From Lutibacter sp. (GTDB lineage Bacteria > Bacteroidota > Bacteroidia > Flavobacteriales > Flavobacteriaceae): DNA of 64,000 bases. Numbering within the stretch: position 1 is the first letter of the stretch; each line of letters starts with the position of its first letter. Under the pieces are notes generated by a model. It saw nothing but the letters and a program-made list of their open reading frames with translations, ran no database searches and was not told the DNA's origin. Location: assembly GCA_002733665.1 (NCBI GenBank), contig NVWM01000002.1:119593-183592 (forward strand). The letters are read 5' to 3'. Both the position numbers and the translations under genes were made by a program. Positions 1-6,865 of the stretch are shown piece after piece.

Positions 1-132
1 GCCTTATTTGTGATTGAAGCCATGAAAATGGAAACGACCGTTACTGCAACTAAAAGCGGAAAAGTTAAATCAATCACTATAATTGAAGGCAAAATGGTAA
101 TGCAAGATGATTTAATTTTAACTGTAGAGTAG
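1..132 (+). CDS. Biotin carboxyl carrier domain, C-terminal end of a carboxylase (partial)
   Basis: Only the last 43 codons are present; the gene begins before the window. The frame reads VIEAMKMETTVTATKSGKV and ends in TAG. EAMKMET is the biotinylation motif and its central lysine is the biotin attachment site. After it come the second half of the lipoyl/biotinyl fold and the ending DDLILTVE. The sequence with a directly following stop most resembles the C-terminus of pyruvate carboxylase, which refills oxaloacetate. A stand-alone biotin carrier or a propionyl-CoA carboxylase subunit cannot be excluded from 43 residues. The sigma-factor operon converges on this gene with only two bases between the stops. 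Confidence 0.85.
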   Translation, partial: ALFVIEAMKMETTVTATKSGKVKSITIIEGKMVMQDDLILTVE

Positions 133-134
133 TT

Positions 135-548
135 TTAATTGAATTTTCTATCATGCCGATTTTTCAAATAACCTATCTGAATAGGAATCATAATGGCTAG
201 AAATATAAAGCCATACATAGCCGTATTAGAAACATTTAAATTATAAGAAGTTTCAAATGATATAGCATTCGTGAATTTGCTCAAGTCAATATTAGATAAA
301 TATCCTTCATTCATATTAACTCCTGTATTAAGAAGAAATATAGTCAAAGTAATAATTCCTGCAGAAATTAATAACCAAACTTTTTTAGAAATCAAAGGCT
401 CAAAGGCACGTTTTGCTTTTTTAAGTTCTAATGTGTTAATTGCATCCATAACATTCCCTGAAAAATCAGCCGAAGGCTTTTCAATAGGTGTTTCTTTTAT
501 CATTTTATTGATAAAATCGTCTAATAAGTGGTTGTCTTTATCGTTCAT
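135..548 (-). CDS. Putative membrane anti-sigma factor partner of the ECF sigma gene
   Basis: No named family is recognised with certainty. The 137-residue protein has a charged N-terminal part (1-55, cytosolic by inference), a membrane segment at about 57-73, a short loop and a second membrane segment at about 109-127, ending in KNRHDRKFN. The ATG chosen (MNDKDNH) overlaps the end of the sigma gene by 11 bases, implying translational coupling; an upstream in-frame start would add eight residues. Position and topology suggest an anti-sigma factor that holds the sigma factor at the inner membrane. The zinc anti-sigma motif (HxxxCxxC) is absent, so the function is inferred from context. Confidence 0.6.
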   Translation of the reverse strand: MNDKDNHLLDDFINKMIKETPIEKPSADFSGNVMDAINTLELKKAKRAFEPLISKKVWLLISAGIITLTIFLLNTGVNMNEGYLSNIDLSKFTNAISFETSYNLNVSNTAMYGFIFLAIMIPIQIGYLKNRHDRKFN

Positions 549-1119
549 AACTGCTATATATTTCTGGTTCAACAGACTCTTTAAATATACTAAATAATTT
601 CTTTCGTGCTCGGAATAGTTTTACTTTCACATTTCCTTCATTCACAGAAACTATATCTACTATTTCTTTAAGGCTCAATTCTTCAAAATAAAACAGATGC
701 ATAATAATTCGTTCATCTTCAGGTAATTTATCCATGCATTCTTTTATAATAATACTTCTTTCTTTATTTTCAAGGCTATCAAAAATGTTTTCCACTTGAA
801 AAATCTCATTTGAAGTGATGTCATTTATTTCGACATCATTATTATACTTTGAATTCTTTTTAATTCTGTCAAGACATGTATTATAGGCAATTCTATAAAT
901 CCAAGTTGAAAATTTTGATTCTCCATTAAATTTTGACAATGACTTATATACCTTTATAAAAGTGTCTTGAGAAACCTCTTCAGATTCTTCTCGATGCTTC
1001 AACATTTTCAATGCTAGCGCAAATACCATATTTTGGTATCTCTCTACAATAATACCAAAGGAATTAGAATCACCTTTAAGTATTTTCTTTATATAATAAT
1101 CGTCATCATTATTTGCCAT
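538..1119 (-). CDS. RNA polymerase sigma factor, ECF (sigma-70 family)
   Basis: This 193-residue protein has region 2 at about 20-88, with the core-binding stretch ending in EVSQDTFIKVYKSL, and region 4 at about 120-175, with a helix-turn-helix around LSLKEIVDIVSVNEGNVK. That is the whole architecture of an ECF sigma factor, which directs RNA polymerase to a small stress or envelope regulon. The ATG at 1119 is preferred over the in-frame GTG at 1122. The gene is read together with the downstream membrane protein (135-548). A promoter-like pair TGTAACC-N16-AGTCTTA lies directly upstream and is duplicated facing the DUF6249 gene, suggesting that the factor controls itself and its neighbour. Confidence 0.93.
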   Translation of the reverse strand: MANNDDDYYIKKILKGDSNSFGIIVERYQNMVFALALKMLKHREESEEVSQDTFIKVYKSLSKFNGESKFSTWIYRIAYNTCLDRIKKNSKYNNDVEINDITSNEIFQVENIFDSLENKERSIIIKECMDKLPEDERIIMHLFYFEELSLKEIVDIVSVNEGNVKVKLFRARKKLFSIFKESVEPEIYSSYER

Positions 1120-1125
1120 CACATA

Positions 1126-1155
1126 TAAGACTGTTATATATTAAAAAAGGTTACA
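1126..1155 (-). promoter_or_regulatory. Candidate ECF-type autoregulatory promoter
   Basis: On the minus strand TGTAACC (1155-1149), a 16-base spacer, then AGTCTTA (1132-1126). The -10-like element ends six bases before the sigma-factor ATG, so the transcript would be almost leaderless. The same two elements with the same spacing face the other way at 1189-1218. Confidence 0.5.
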
Positions 1156-1188
1156 TATATATTGAAGAAAAAAATAATTAACTTTTTC

Positions 1189-1218
1189 TGTAACCTTATT
1201 CTCTCGAACAAAGTCATA
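1189..1218 (+). promoter_or_regulatory. Candidate ECF-type promoter of the DUF6249 gene
   Basis: TGTAACC (1189-1195), a 16-base spacer, AGTCATA (1212-1218). It differs by one base from the pair upstream of the divergent sigma gene. It sits 47 bases before the start codon at 1266. Confidence 0.5.
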
Positions 1219-1265
1219 TACATGTAAACGAATTATAAAATTAATCATTTAAAAACAAATCAATC

Positions 1266-1610
1266 ATGGGATCAGAAGTAATTATAGTACCAATCATTTT
1301 CGGAATACTCTTCGGAATCGTTTATTTATTCTTTTCAACAAGGAATAAAGAAAGAATGGCGCTAATCGAAAAAGGAATTGGAGCAGAAATATTTAATAAA
1401 GGAAATCGTCAAACAGCTCCTGTATGGAAAGTCTTTATCTTAAATCTTGCATTATTATTAATGGGAATAGGATTAGGAATTTTAGTAGCATCAATTATTG
1501 ATCAAGTAACAGACTTAGATAGTGATTCTATTTATCCAGGAATTATCTTCTTAACAGCAGGTGCAGGTTTATTTGCTGGATTTAAAATGACAAACAATTT
1601 AGACAAGTAA
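1266..1610 (+). CDS. DUF6249-like small membrane protein
   Basis: A 114-residue protein with three hydrophobic segments (about 5-24, 52-76 and 90-108). After the first segment comes a basic stretch with NKERMALIEKG, a signature of the DUF6249 family common in Bacteroidota. The biochemical role of that family is unknown. The gene is divergent from the ECF sigma gene and has a matching promoter motif upstream, so membership in that sigma regulon is the most useful clue. A strong hairpin terminator follows 23 bases after the stop. Confidence 0.8.
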   Translation: MGSEVIIVPIIFGILFGIVYLFFSTRNKERMALIEKGIGAEIFNKGNRQTAPVWKVFILNLALLLMGIGLGILVASIIDQVTDLDSDSIYPGIIFLTAGAGLFAGFKMTNNLDK

Positions 1611-1633
1611 CCAATCTTTATATTGCCGTCACG

Positions 1634-1663
1634 AAAAGCGCTCCAAATTTGGAGCGCTTTTTT
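1634..1663. terminator. Bidirectional intrinsic terminator
   Basis: A perfect palindrome AGCGCTCCAAATTTGGAGCGCT (1637-1658) flanked by A on the left and T on the right. It lies between the convergent DUF6249 gene and nuclease gene and can serve both. Confidence 0.9.
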
Positions 1664-1685
1664 ATTTTGTTATGTTTGATGATTT

Positions 1686-2465
1686 TTAAAACAAATCATT
1701 CAACACTTTTGCAAGTCTAATTCCTCCTATTTGCATTTGAGTTCGAACAATATTGAAATATTTATAAGAATATCGATAACGAAGATTCTCTTCCTTTTTC
1801 ACATTCGCATAAACATCGTTTGTTAAAACATGAACTTCATTTACCCAATCAATCACGGTTCCTTCTTGATATACTTTAACTTGATCCCTCGTAAGAACAT
1901 CAGCATTCTCTGCCAATTCTTTATATCCCATATCATATCTTTCAATCATTTTATAATCCCAAACCGCATGTAAATTAGTATTCGAATAATGCCATTGCAC
2001 TTTAAAATCATTTCCTCCCCTATCTTCTGAAAGTCCTATATGCATTGGTTGATGCAAGTCACCAATAAGGTGGATTAATAATTTTAAATAGAACGCTTTA
2101 TCCTCATCTGATGAATTCTCATCTTTAATTACTTTTTTACAATGCGCAATCCCAGTAACTAAATTTCCTTTCGGATTTGCTTTTGAAGCATCATAATTTT
2201 CATCCAAAGGCATATTTACATAATGCCAAGTATAAAATTCATTATATCTTTTATCAGATTTTATTTCATCACCATAAGTAGATAAAAATGCCAATGTTTT
2301 TTTCTTTAGCAACTTTTTCAACTTCCGTTTTGTCTTTGGCTTCAAATAGTCTTGAGCAATTTCACCAACCACTCTATGTCCTGTTGGTCCCCAAACTTTA
2401 GAAGCATTTGCTTGATATGAGAATGTTACCAAAACTACCAATAAGTATATAATTTTTGTTTTCAT
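1686..2465 (-). CDS. S1/P1 family nuclease, secreted
   Basis: A 259-residue protein with a Sec signal peptide (cleavage expected near residue 21). The mature protein begins near W25 in VWGPTGH, matching the N-terminal zinc-binding tryptophan of S1/P1 nucleases. Other ligand motifs are visible: D66 in YGDEI, H81 in YTWHYVN, the block HLIGDLHQPMH (132-142) and LHAVWD (165-170). The family are trinuclear-zinc phosphodiesterases that cut single-stranded DNA and RNA and remove 3'-phosphates. A periplasmic or secreted role in nucleic acid scavenging is inferred. Length is normal and the gene is intact. It is divergent from the SPFH gene. Confidence 0.93.
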   Translation of the reverse strand: MKTKIIYLLVVLVTFSYQANASKVWGPTGHRVVGEIAQDYLKPKTKRKLKKLLKKKTLAFLSTYGDEIKSDKRYNEFYTWHYVNMPLDENYDASKANPKGNLVTGIAHCKKVIKDENSSDEDKAFYLKLLIHLIGDLHQPMHIGLSEDRGGNDFKVQWHYSNTNLHAVWDYKMIERYDMGYKELAENADVLTRDQVKVYQEGTVIDWVNEVHVLTNDVYANVKKEENLRYRYSYKYFNIVRTQMQIGGIRLAKVLNDLF

Positions 2466-2513
2466 CTGTAATATTATTTTCTGCTAAGTTAAAAAATAAA
2501 TGTGATAAAATAT

Positions 2514-2545
2514 TTGGAAAATACAAATATTATGTTATATCTTTG
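2514..2545 (+). promoter_or_regulatory. Bacteroidota-type promoter of the SPFH gene cluster
   Basis: TTG at 2514-2516, a 21-base spacer, TATCTTTG at 2538-2545. This matches the TTG/TAnnTTTG consensus of the primary sigma factor in Bacteroidota. The start codon is at 2587. Confidence 0.6.
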
Positions 2546-2586
2546 TGATATCATTTTAATATCATTTTAAACTAATCAAAACTATC

Positions 2587-3447
2587 ATGAAACAAGAAAA
2601 AATTATAAAAGTATCAAGTGGTTATTTAATGCTATTTGCACTCGCAGTCTTTATTGCAACAATTATTTATGGAATCACACAAGAAAATCCGTTTATTGTA
2701 ATTCCACTAATAGTTCTATTTATTGCCACTATTCCAGGATTTTTCTTAGTAAACCCCAATACTTCAAAAGTATTATTACTGTTTGGAAAGTATATCGGAA
2801 CAGTAAAAGAAAATGGGTTTTATTGGGCAAATCCATTATATAGAAAAAGAGGCATATCACTTCGTGCAAGCAACTTTGATAGCGAACGTGTAAAAGTAAA
2901 TGATAAATTGGGAAATCCGATCATGATAAGCACTATCTTAGTATGGAGAGTAAAAGACACCTTTAAGGCTGCATTTGACGTTGATAATTATGAAAATTTT
3001 GTGCGTGTACAATCTGATGCTGCAGTAAGAAAATTAGCAAGTTTATATCCTTATGATAATTTTAAAGATGAGGGGAAAGAAGAAGAAATCACATCAAGAG
3101 CAAGTGTAAATGAAGTTAGTGAAGCACTAGAAAAGGAATTAGCCGAACGCTTATCAATGGCTGGAATTGAAGTTCTTGAAGCAAGAATCGGATATTTGGC
3201 ATACGCTCAAGAAATAGCGAATGCAATGCTAAAACGCCAACAAGCAACTGCAATAGTTGCAGCAAGACATAAAATTGTTGAAGGTGCAGTAAGTATGGTA
3301 GAGATGGCTTTAGAAGAGTTAAGTAAAAAAGAAATTGTAGAATTGGATGAAGAGCGAAAAGCAGCAATGGTAAGTAACTTAATGGTTATTTTATGTTCTG
3401 ACAAGGAAGTTGCACCAGTTTTAAATACAGGAACTTTAAATCATTAG
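2587..3447 (+). CDS. SPFH/Band 7 domain membrane protein
   Basis: The 286-residue protein has two adjacent hydrophobic segments (about 15-35 and 40-60). An SPFH domain follows (about 62-255), with the characteristic GKYIGTVKENGFYWANPLY entry and the late helical stretch with AEIA-like IANAMLKRQQA. SPFH proteins (stomatin, flotillin and HflK/C relatives) oligomerise on membranes, organise membrane patches and often regulate proteases or channels. The exact subfamily is not clear. No NfeD partner lies next to it. Five very small genes follow in the same direction, ending with an Arc-type regulator, so it probably heads that transcript. Confidence 0.88.
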   Translation: MKQEKIIKVSSGYLMLFALAVFIATIIYGITQENPFIVIPLIVLFIATIPGFFLVNPNTSKVLLLFGKYIGTVKENGFYWANPLYRKRGISLRASNFDSERVKVNDKLGNPIMISTILVWRVKDTFKAAFDVDNYENFVRVQSDAAVRKLASLYPYDNFKDEGKEEEITSRASVNEVSEALEKELAERLSMAGIEVLEARIGYLAYAQEIANAMLKRQQATAIVAARHKIVEGAVSMVEMALEELSKKEIVELDEERKAAMVSNLMVILCSDKEVAPVLNTGTLNH

Positions 3448-3451
3448 AATT

Positions 3452-3610
3452 ATGGCACAGTATAAAGTTTTATCAAAAAGTTTATTTAAAAAGGAAGATG
3501 CATTTATTGAATCTTTAAATATGGAAGCGAAAAATGGTTGGAAAGTAATCAGTGTTGGTTATAATGAAGGGCATATATCGAAAGTAGTATTAGAAAAGTC
3601 TAACTATTAA
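3452..3610 (+). CDS. Small DUF4177-like protein, copy 1
   Basis: A 52-residue reading frame starting four bases after the SPFH stop. It reads MAQYKVLSKSLFKKEDAF and contains LNMEAKNGWKVISVGYNEG. The pattern of an initial beta strand, a helix, GWKVISV and a final strand fits the DUF4177 type, whose function is unknown. A second copy of the same design follows at 3725. Both share the order hydrophobic strand, K(K)ED, helix ending in GW, V/I-rich strand. Tight spacing suggests co-transcription with the SPFH gene. Confidence 0.7.
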   Translation: MAQYKVLSKSLFKKEDAFIESLNMEAKNGWKVISVGYNEGHISKVVLEKSNY

Positions 3611-3724
3611 ATTGTGATTCAAATACTCTTATTTTTGATAGTGAATGCAATAAGTATTTTGTTTTAAAAAATAAAGATGTAAATATTTGGGAGTATCTTA
3701 GCATGCAGAATTAAAAACATACTT

Positions 3725-3889
3725 ATGAAAGAATATAAATTAATACGACAGAAAGCAACACCAATCAAAAAAGATGAAGATTTTGAAGCATTATTAAATA
3801 GTTATGCAAAAACTGGTTGGAAAACCATAAATGTTTTTAATCATAGAGGAGTTATCAAAGCTGTTTTAGAGCGCGATAAAAAAGAATAG
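3725..3889 (+). CDS. Small DUF4177-like protein, copy 2
   Basis: A 54-residue frame reading MKEYKLIRQKATPIKKDEDF, then LLNSYAKTGWKTINVFNHRG and VIKAVLERDKKE. It aligns along its whole length with the preceding copy (KEDAF against KDEDF, GWKVISV against GWKTINV, SKVVLEK against IKAVLER), so the two are ancient tandem paralogues. No function is known. The 114-base gap before it contains no recognisable gene. Confidence 0.7.
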   Translation: MKEYKLIRQKATPIKKDEDFEALLNSYAKTGWKTINVFNHRGVIKAVLERDKKE

Positions 3890-3949
3890 AGTTTATGCTG
3901 AAAGTATTCACTGAAGAACAAGTATTAACAACTTATAAAATATCCTTAA

Positions 3950-4135
3950 ATGAAAAATAATTTTGGCCTTATAATTGGATTAACGGTTGGAACTGCTTTA
4001 ACTATTTCCTTAGGTATTGCCCTCAATAATTTTGCAATTGGATTTTCAATTGGAAGTGGTGCTGGAGTAGCAATAGGAACTGCATTTAACTTACTAAACA
4101 AGAAAAAAAGTTGCAAGAAAAACGAAAACAAATGA
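3950..4135 (+). CDS. Glycine-zipper small membrane protein, copy 1
   Basis: A 61-residue protein consisting of one long glycine-rich hydrophobic stretch (about 4-50), with repeated GxxxG-like spacing such as IGLTVGTALTISLGIAL and GFSIGSGAGVAIGTAF, and a lysine-rich C-terminal tail. No family was recognised. Such glycine zippers pack tightly in membranes or form oligomeric pores, which is inference here. Its stop codon overlaps the start of the next, very similar gene (ATGA), so the two are translationally coupled. Confidence 0.65.
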   Translation: MKNNFGLIIGLTVGTALTISLGIALNNFAIGFSIGSGAGVAIGTAFNLLNKKKSCKKNENK

Positions 4136-4308
4136 AAAACGGCAACAAAATGGGTGTTGGTATAGCCCTTGGAATTGGTGTTGGAATTGCGATAGGGACA
4201 TCACTTGGAAACGTTAGTATTGGAATTGCAGTCGGAGCAGCAATTGGTGTTGCATTTGGTGCGGCATTAAATGCAAAAGAAACCAAAGATAACTCTAATA
4301 AAGAATGA
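4132..4308 (+). CDS. Glycine-zipper small membrane protein, copy 2
   Basis: A 58-residue protein starting MKNGNKMGVGIALGIGVG. Its hydrophobic core repeats a GI(A/G)IG-type unit, ending GAAIGVAFGAALNAKET. The ATG at 4132 overlaps the TGA of the preceding gene; an in-frame ATG seven codons upstream lies inside that gene and is less likely. It resembles the preceding protein in size, glycine spacing and basic or charged tail, so the pair looks like a tandem duplication. Function unknown. Confidence 0.65.
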   Translation: MKNGNKMGVGIALGIGVGIAIGTSLGNVSIGIAVGAAIGVAFGAALNAKETKDNSNKE

Positions 4309-4324
4309 TTTATTATTAAATGAC

Positions 4325-4486
4325 ATGGCAAAGAAAAAAGCATTTGCACTAAGAATAAACGAAGATATGCTTAAAGCAGTTGAAAAATGGGCTGCTGATG
4401 AGTTTAGATCTACCAATGGTCAATTGGAATGGATACTAAACAAATGCCTAAAAGATGCAAAAAGACAACCAAAAAAGAAAGAATAA
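4325..4486 (+). CDS. Arc-type ribbon-helix-helix DNA-binding protein
   Basis: The 53-residue protein starts MAKKKAFALRINEDMLKAVE, then EKWAADEFRSTNGQLEWILN and a lysine-rich end. The pattern of a short N-terminal strand (FALRI) and two helices, with the DEFRS.NGQ(L/I)E block, is that of Arc-family ribbon-helix-helix proteins found downstream of SPFH genes in Bacteroidota. It likely binds DNA as a dimer through the strand. As the last gene of the cluster it may regulate the cluster itself, which is inference. An in-frame ATG further upstream is not used because it would overlap the previous gene. Confidence 0.8.
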   Translation: MAKKKAFALRINEDMLKAVEKWAADEFRSTNGQLEWILNKCLKDAKRQPKKKE

Positions 4487-4618
4487 GATTTAGATTAAGA
4501 GAAGTTCATTCTTTCATTTAAAAAAAATCTTTTACTTTTTTCTCTTTTTAGTTTTACCCTTACCTACTTTCAACTAATAAAAATATTCTTATCTTTCGCG
4601 TTCATTCAAACTTATATA

Positions 4619-5938
4619 ATGGAGAACGTACCTTTTTTTACAAACGATACAATTGTTTTTGGATTACTAATGCTATGCTTAGGATTTATTTTCTACACAT
4701 CAGCAAAAAAAGATGGCTTTTGGTCTAAATTTTACAAAATTGTTCCAGCGTTATTTATGGCGTACATGTTGCCAGCATTCTTAACAACATTTGGATTGAT
4801 TGCTCCAGAATGGGAAACAGTAAATGAAGTTGGTGAAATCACAGAACACTCGTCAAGTTTGTATTATATGTCAAGCCGTTATTTATTACCTGCAGCTTTG
4901 GTTTTAATGACATTGAGCCTTGATTTAAAAGCTGTTTTTAACTTAGGTCCAAAGGCGTTGATTATGTTTTTTACTGGTACTGTTGGTATTATAATTGGAG
5001 GTCCAATCGCTATATTATTAATTTCTATGGTATCACCAGAAACCGTTGGAGGTGCTGGTCCAGAAGCAGTTTGGAGAGGGTTAGCAACACTAGCTGGAAG
5101 TTGGATTGGTGGAGGCGCAAATCAAACAGCGATGCTCGAGGTTTATGGTTATAATCAAAAATTATATGGAGGAATGGTGTTTGTTGATATTGTTGTTGCC
5201 AATATTTGGATGGCATTATTACTTATTGGGATTGGCAAAAAAGACCGCATCAATAAATGGCTAAAAGCAGATACATCTGCCATTGAAGCCTTAAAAGAAA
5301 AAGTTTCGAAATTTAGTGCAGATACTGAGCGAAACCCAAGTTTAACAGATTATATGGTTATGGGTGCAATAGCATTTGCTACTGTTGGATTTGCTCATTT
5401 GGCTGCAGGATATTTAAGTCCCTTTTTTAAAGATTTTGTAAACGGTTTAGAAAGCGAGACCTTTCGAAATTCAATGACCTTTTTAGGCTCTCCTTTCTTT
5501 TGGATGATTAGTATTTCTACAATCATTGCAATAATATTATCATTTACAAAAGCACGAAATTTTGAAGGTGCAGGCGCTAGTAAAATTGGTAGTATATTTA
5601 TCTATATACTTGTTGTTTCTATTGGAATGAAAATGGACTTAACAATGATTTTTGACAACGTAGGATTGGTTGCAATTGGAGTTGTTTGGATGTTAATACA
5701 TGCAGTTTTATTGGTTGGTGTTGCAAAACTTATTAGAGCACCATATTTCTTCCTTGCAGTAGGAAGTCAAGCAAATGTTGGTGGTGCAGCATCTGCACCA
5801 ATAGTTGCTTCTGCATTTCACCCTTCACTTGCTACTGTTGGAGTTTTACTTGCTGTGTTTGGCTATGCTGTAGGTACTTTAGGCGCTATAATTTGTGCAG
5901 AATTAATGAGAATTGTTTCTCCTGGAATGTTATTATAA
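4619..5938 (+). CDS. DUF819 family integral membrane protein
   Basis: A 439-residue polytopic protein with about 11 hydrophobic segments across its length. Two glycine-rich re-entrant-like motifs, LAGSWIGGGANQTAM (about 156-170) and GSQANVGGAASAPIVA (about 383-398), are the signature of the DUF819 family. The family resembles secondary transporters in topology, but its substrate is unknown. The gene stands alone between the small-gene cluster and a DUF4369 lipoprotein. Length is normal and the frame intact. Confidence 0.85.
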   Translation: MENVPFFTNDTIVFGLLMLCLGFIFYTSAKKDGFWSKFYKIVPALFMAYMLPAFLTTFGLIAPEWETVNEVGEITEHSSSLYYMSSRYLLPAALVLMTLSLDLKAVFNLGPKALIMFFTGTVGIIIGGPIAILLISMVSPETVGGAGPEAVWRGLATLAGSWIGGGANQTAMLEVYGYNQKLYGGMVFVDIVVANIWMALLLIGIGKKDRINKWLKADTSAIEALKEKVSKFSADTERNPSLTDYMVMGAIAFATVGFAHLAAGYLSPFFKDFVNGLESETFRNSMTFLGSPFFWMISISTIIAIILSFTKARNFEGAGASKIGSIFIYILVVSIGMKMDLTMIFDNVGLVAIGVVWMLIHAVLLVGVAKLIRAPYFFLAVGSQANVGGAASAPIVASAFHPSLATVGVLLAVFGYAVGTLGAIICAELMRIVSPGMLL

Positions 5939-5989
5939 TTCAACAAAAAAAACAGATATTTGTATCTTTAAAATTTTGAACAAATCAAC

Positions 5990-6691
5990 ATGATTAAAAA
6001 CATATTTATAGTAGTTGTTTTAATGACAATTCTTTTTTCTTGCTCTAACAAGAAAAAAGGTGATATGACCGTACAGGGAACAATTACAAGACTTCAAAAA
6101 GGGACATTATATCTTCAAAAAATGCAAGACACCTTGTTAGTTTCTGTAGATTCCATAACCTTAAAAGGCTCGAGCACTTTTATGCTTTCTGATCATGATA
6201 CTGAACCTCAACTCTACTACTTAACCTTAAAAGAAAAAAGTGATGAGAAAATTGATTTTTTTGGCGAAAAAGGTATCATTACTATCAATACTAAATTAGA
6301 AAAATTCTATTCCTCTGCTAAAATTGAAGGCTCCAAATCACATAAATTACTAGAAAAATATCGTGAAATGATGAGTAAATTTAGCGGAAAACGTTTAGAT
6401 TTAATCAAAGAAATATTTGAGGCGCAGACCGCAAAAGATGATGTGTTAATCGTAAAATTAGATAAAGACTTACAACGATTGATTAAAAAAAGGTATTTAT
6501 ACACTACAAATTTTTCTGTTAAAAACGGAAAAAGCGAAGTAGCTCCATATTTGGCTTTAACGGAATTATACGATGCGCATATAAGTTTGTTAGATACCGT
6601 AAATAATTCGCTATCAAAAAAGGTGAAAGCATCGTTATATGGTAAAAAACTTGATGCCTTTGTAAGAGATATTAAAGCAAATGAGAAGTAA
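5990..6691 (+). CDS. DUF4369 domain lipoprotein
   Basis: A 233-residue protein with a lipoprotein signal (LMTILFSC, acylated Cys18). It begins with a DUF4369-type beta-rich domain (about 25-115) including VQGTITRLQKGTLYLQKM. The second half is helical and charged. In many Bacteroidota proteins DUF4369 precedes a thioredoxin-like domain, as in AhpC/TSA-type lipoproteins. Here that domain is missing and the protein ends in helices. It should be anchored to a periplasmic or outer-membrane leaflet. Function unknown. Confidence 0.8.
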   Translation: MIKNIFIVVVLMTILFSCSNKKKGDMTVQGTITRLQKGTLYLQKMQDTLLVSVDSITLKGSSTFMLSDHDTEPQLYYLTLKEKSDEKIDFFGEKGIITINTKLEKFYSSAKIEGSKSHKLLEKYREMMSKFSGKRLDLIKEIFEAQTAKDDVLIVKLDKDLQRLIKKRYLYTTNFSVKNGKSEVAPYLALTELYDAHISLLDTVNNSLSKKVKASLYGKKLDAFVRDIKANEK

Positions 6692-6769
6692 GTAGTCACC
6701 TTAAAGCTGTGTAAGCAATATGATGCGATTTCTCTTAAAATCGAAATGTCATTCGTTCAAAAAACTAAG

Positions 6770-6834
6770 TGTCATTCTGAATATAATGAAGAATCTTACA
6801 CTTGTGAGATTTTTCGACTTCACTCAAAATGACA
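6770..6834. repeat. Flavobacterial intergenic inverted repeat
   Basis: TGTCATT (6770-6776) is mirrored by AATGACA (6828-6834). The inside carries GAAGAATCTTACA and TGTGAGATTTTTCGACTTC, which pair around AAGAATCT/AGATTTTT. It has the look of the mobile-looking intergenic palindromes common in flavobacteria. It may also act as a terminator for either convergent gene. Confidence 0.6.
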
Positions 6835-6865
6835 AAAAACTAATATATTGACTGTCGCTCTGCGA

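Noticed and set aside
3116..3404. Two minus-strand frames over the SPFH gene
   Set aside because: They are leucine/serine-rich shadows of the coding strand without homology pattern.
6307..6699. Minus-strand reading frame inside the DUF4369 gene
   Set aside because: It is a shadow of the lipoprotein gene, with no start signals or motifs.
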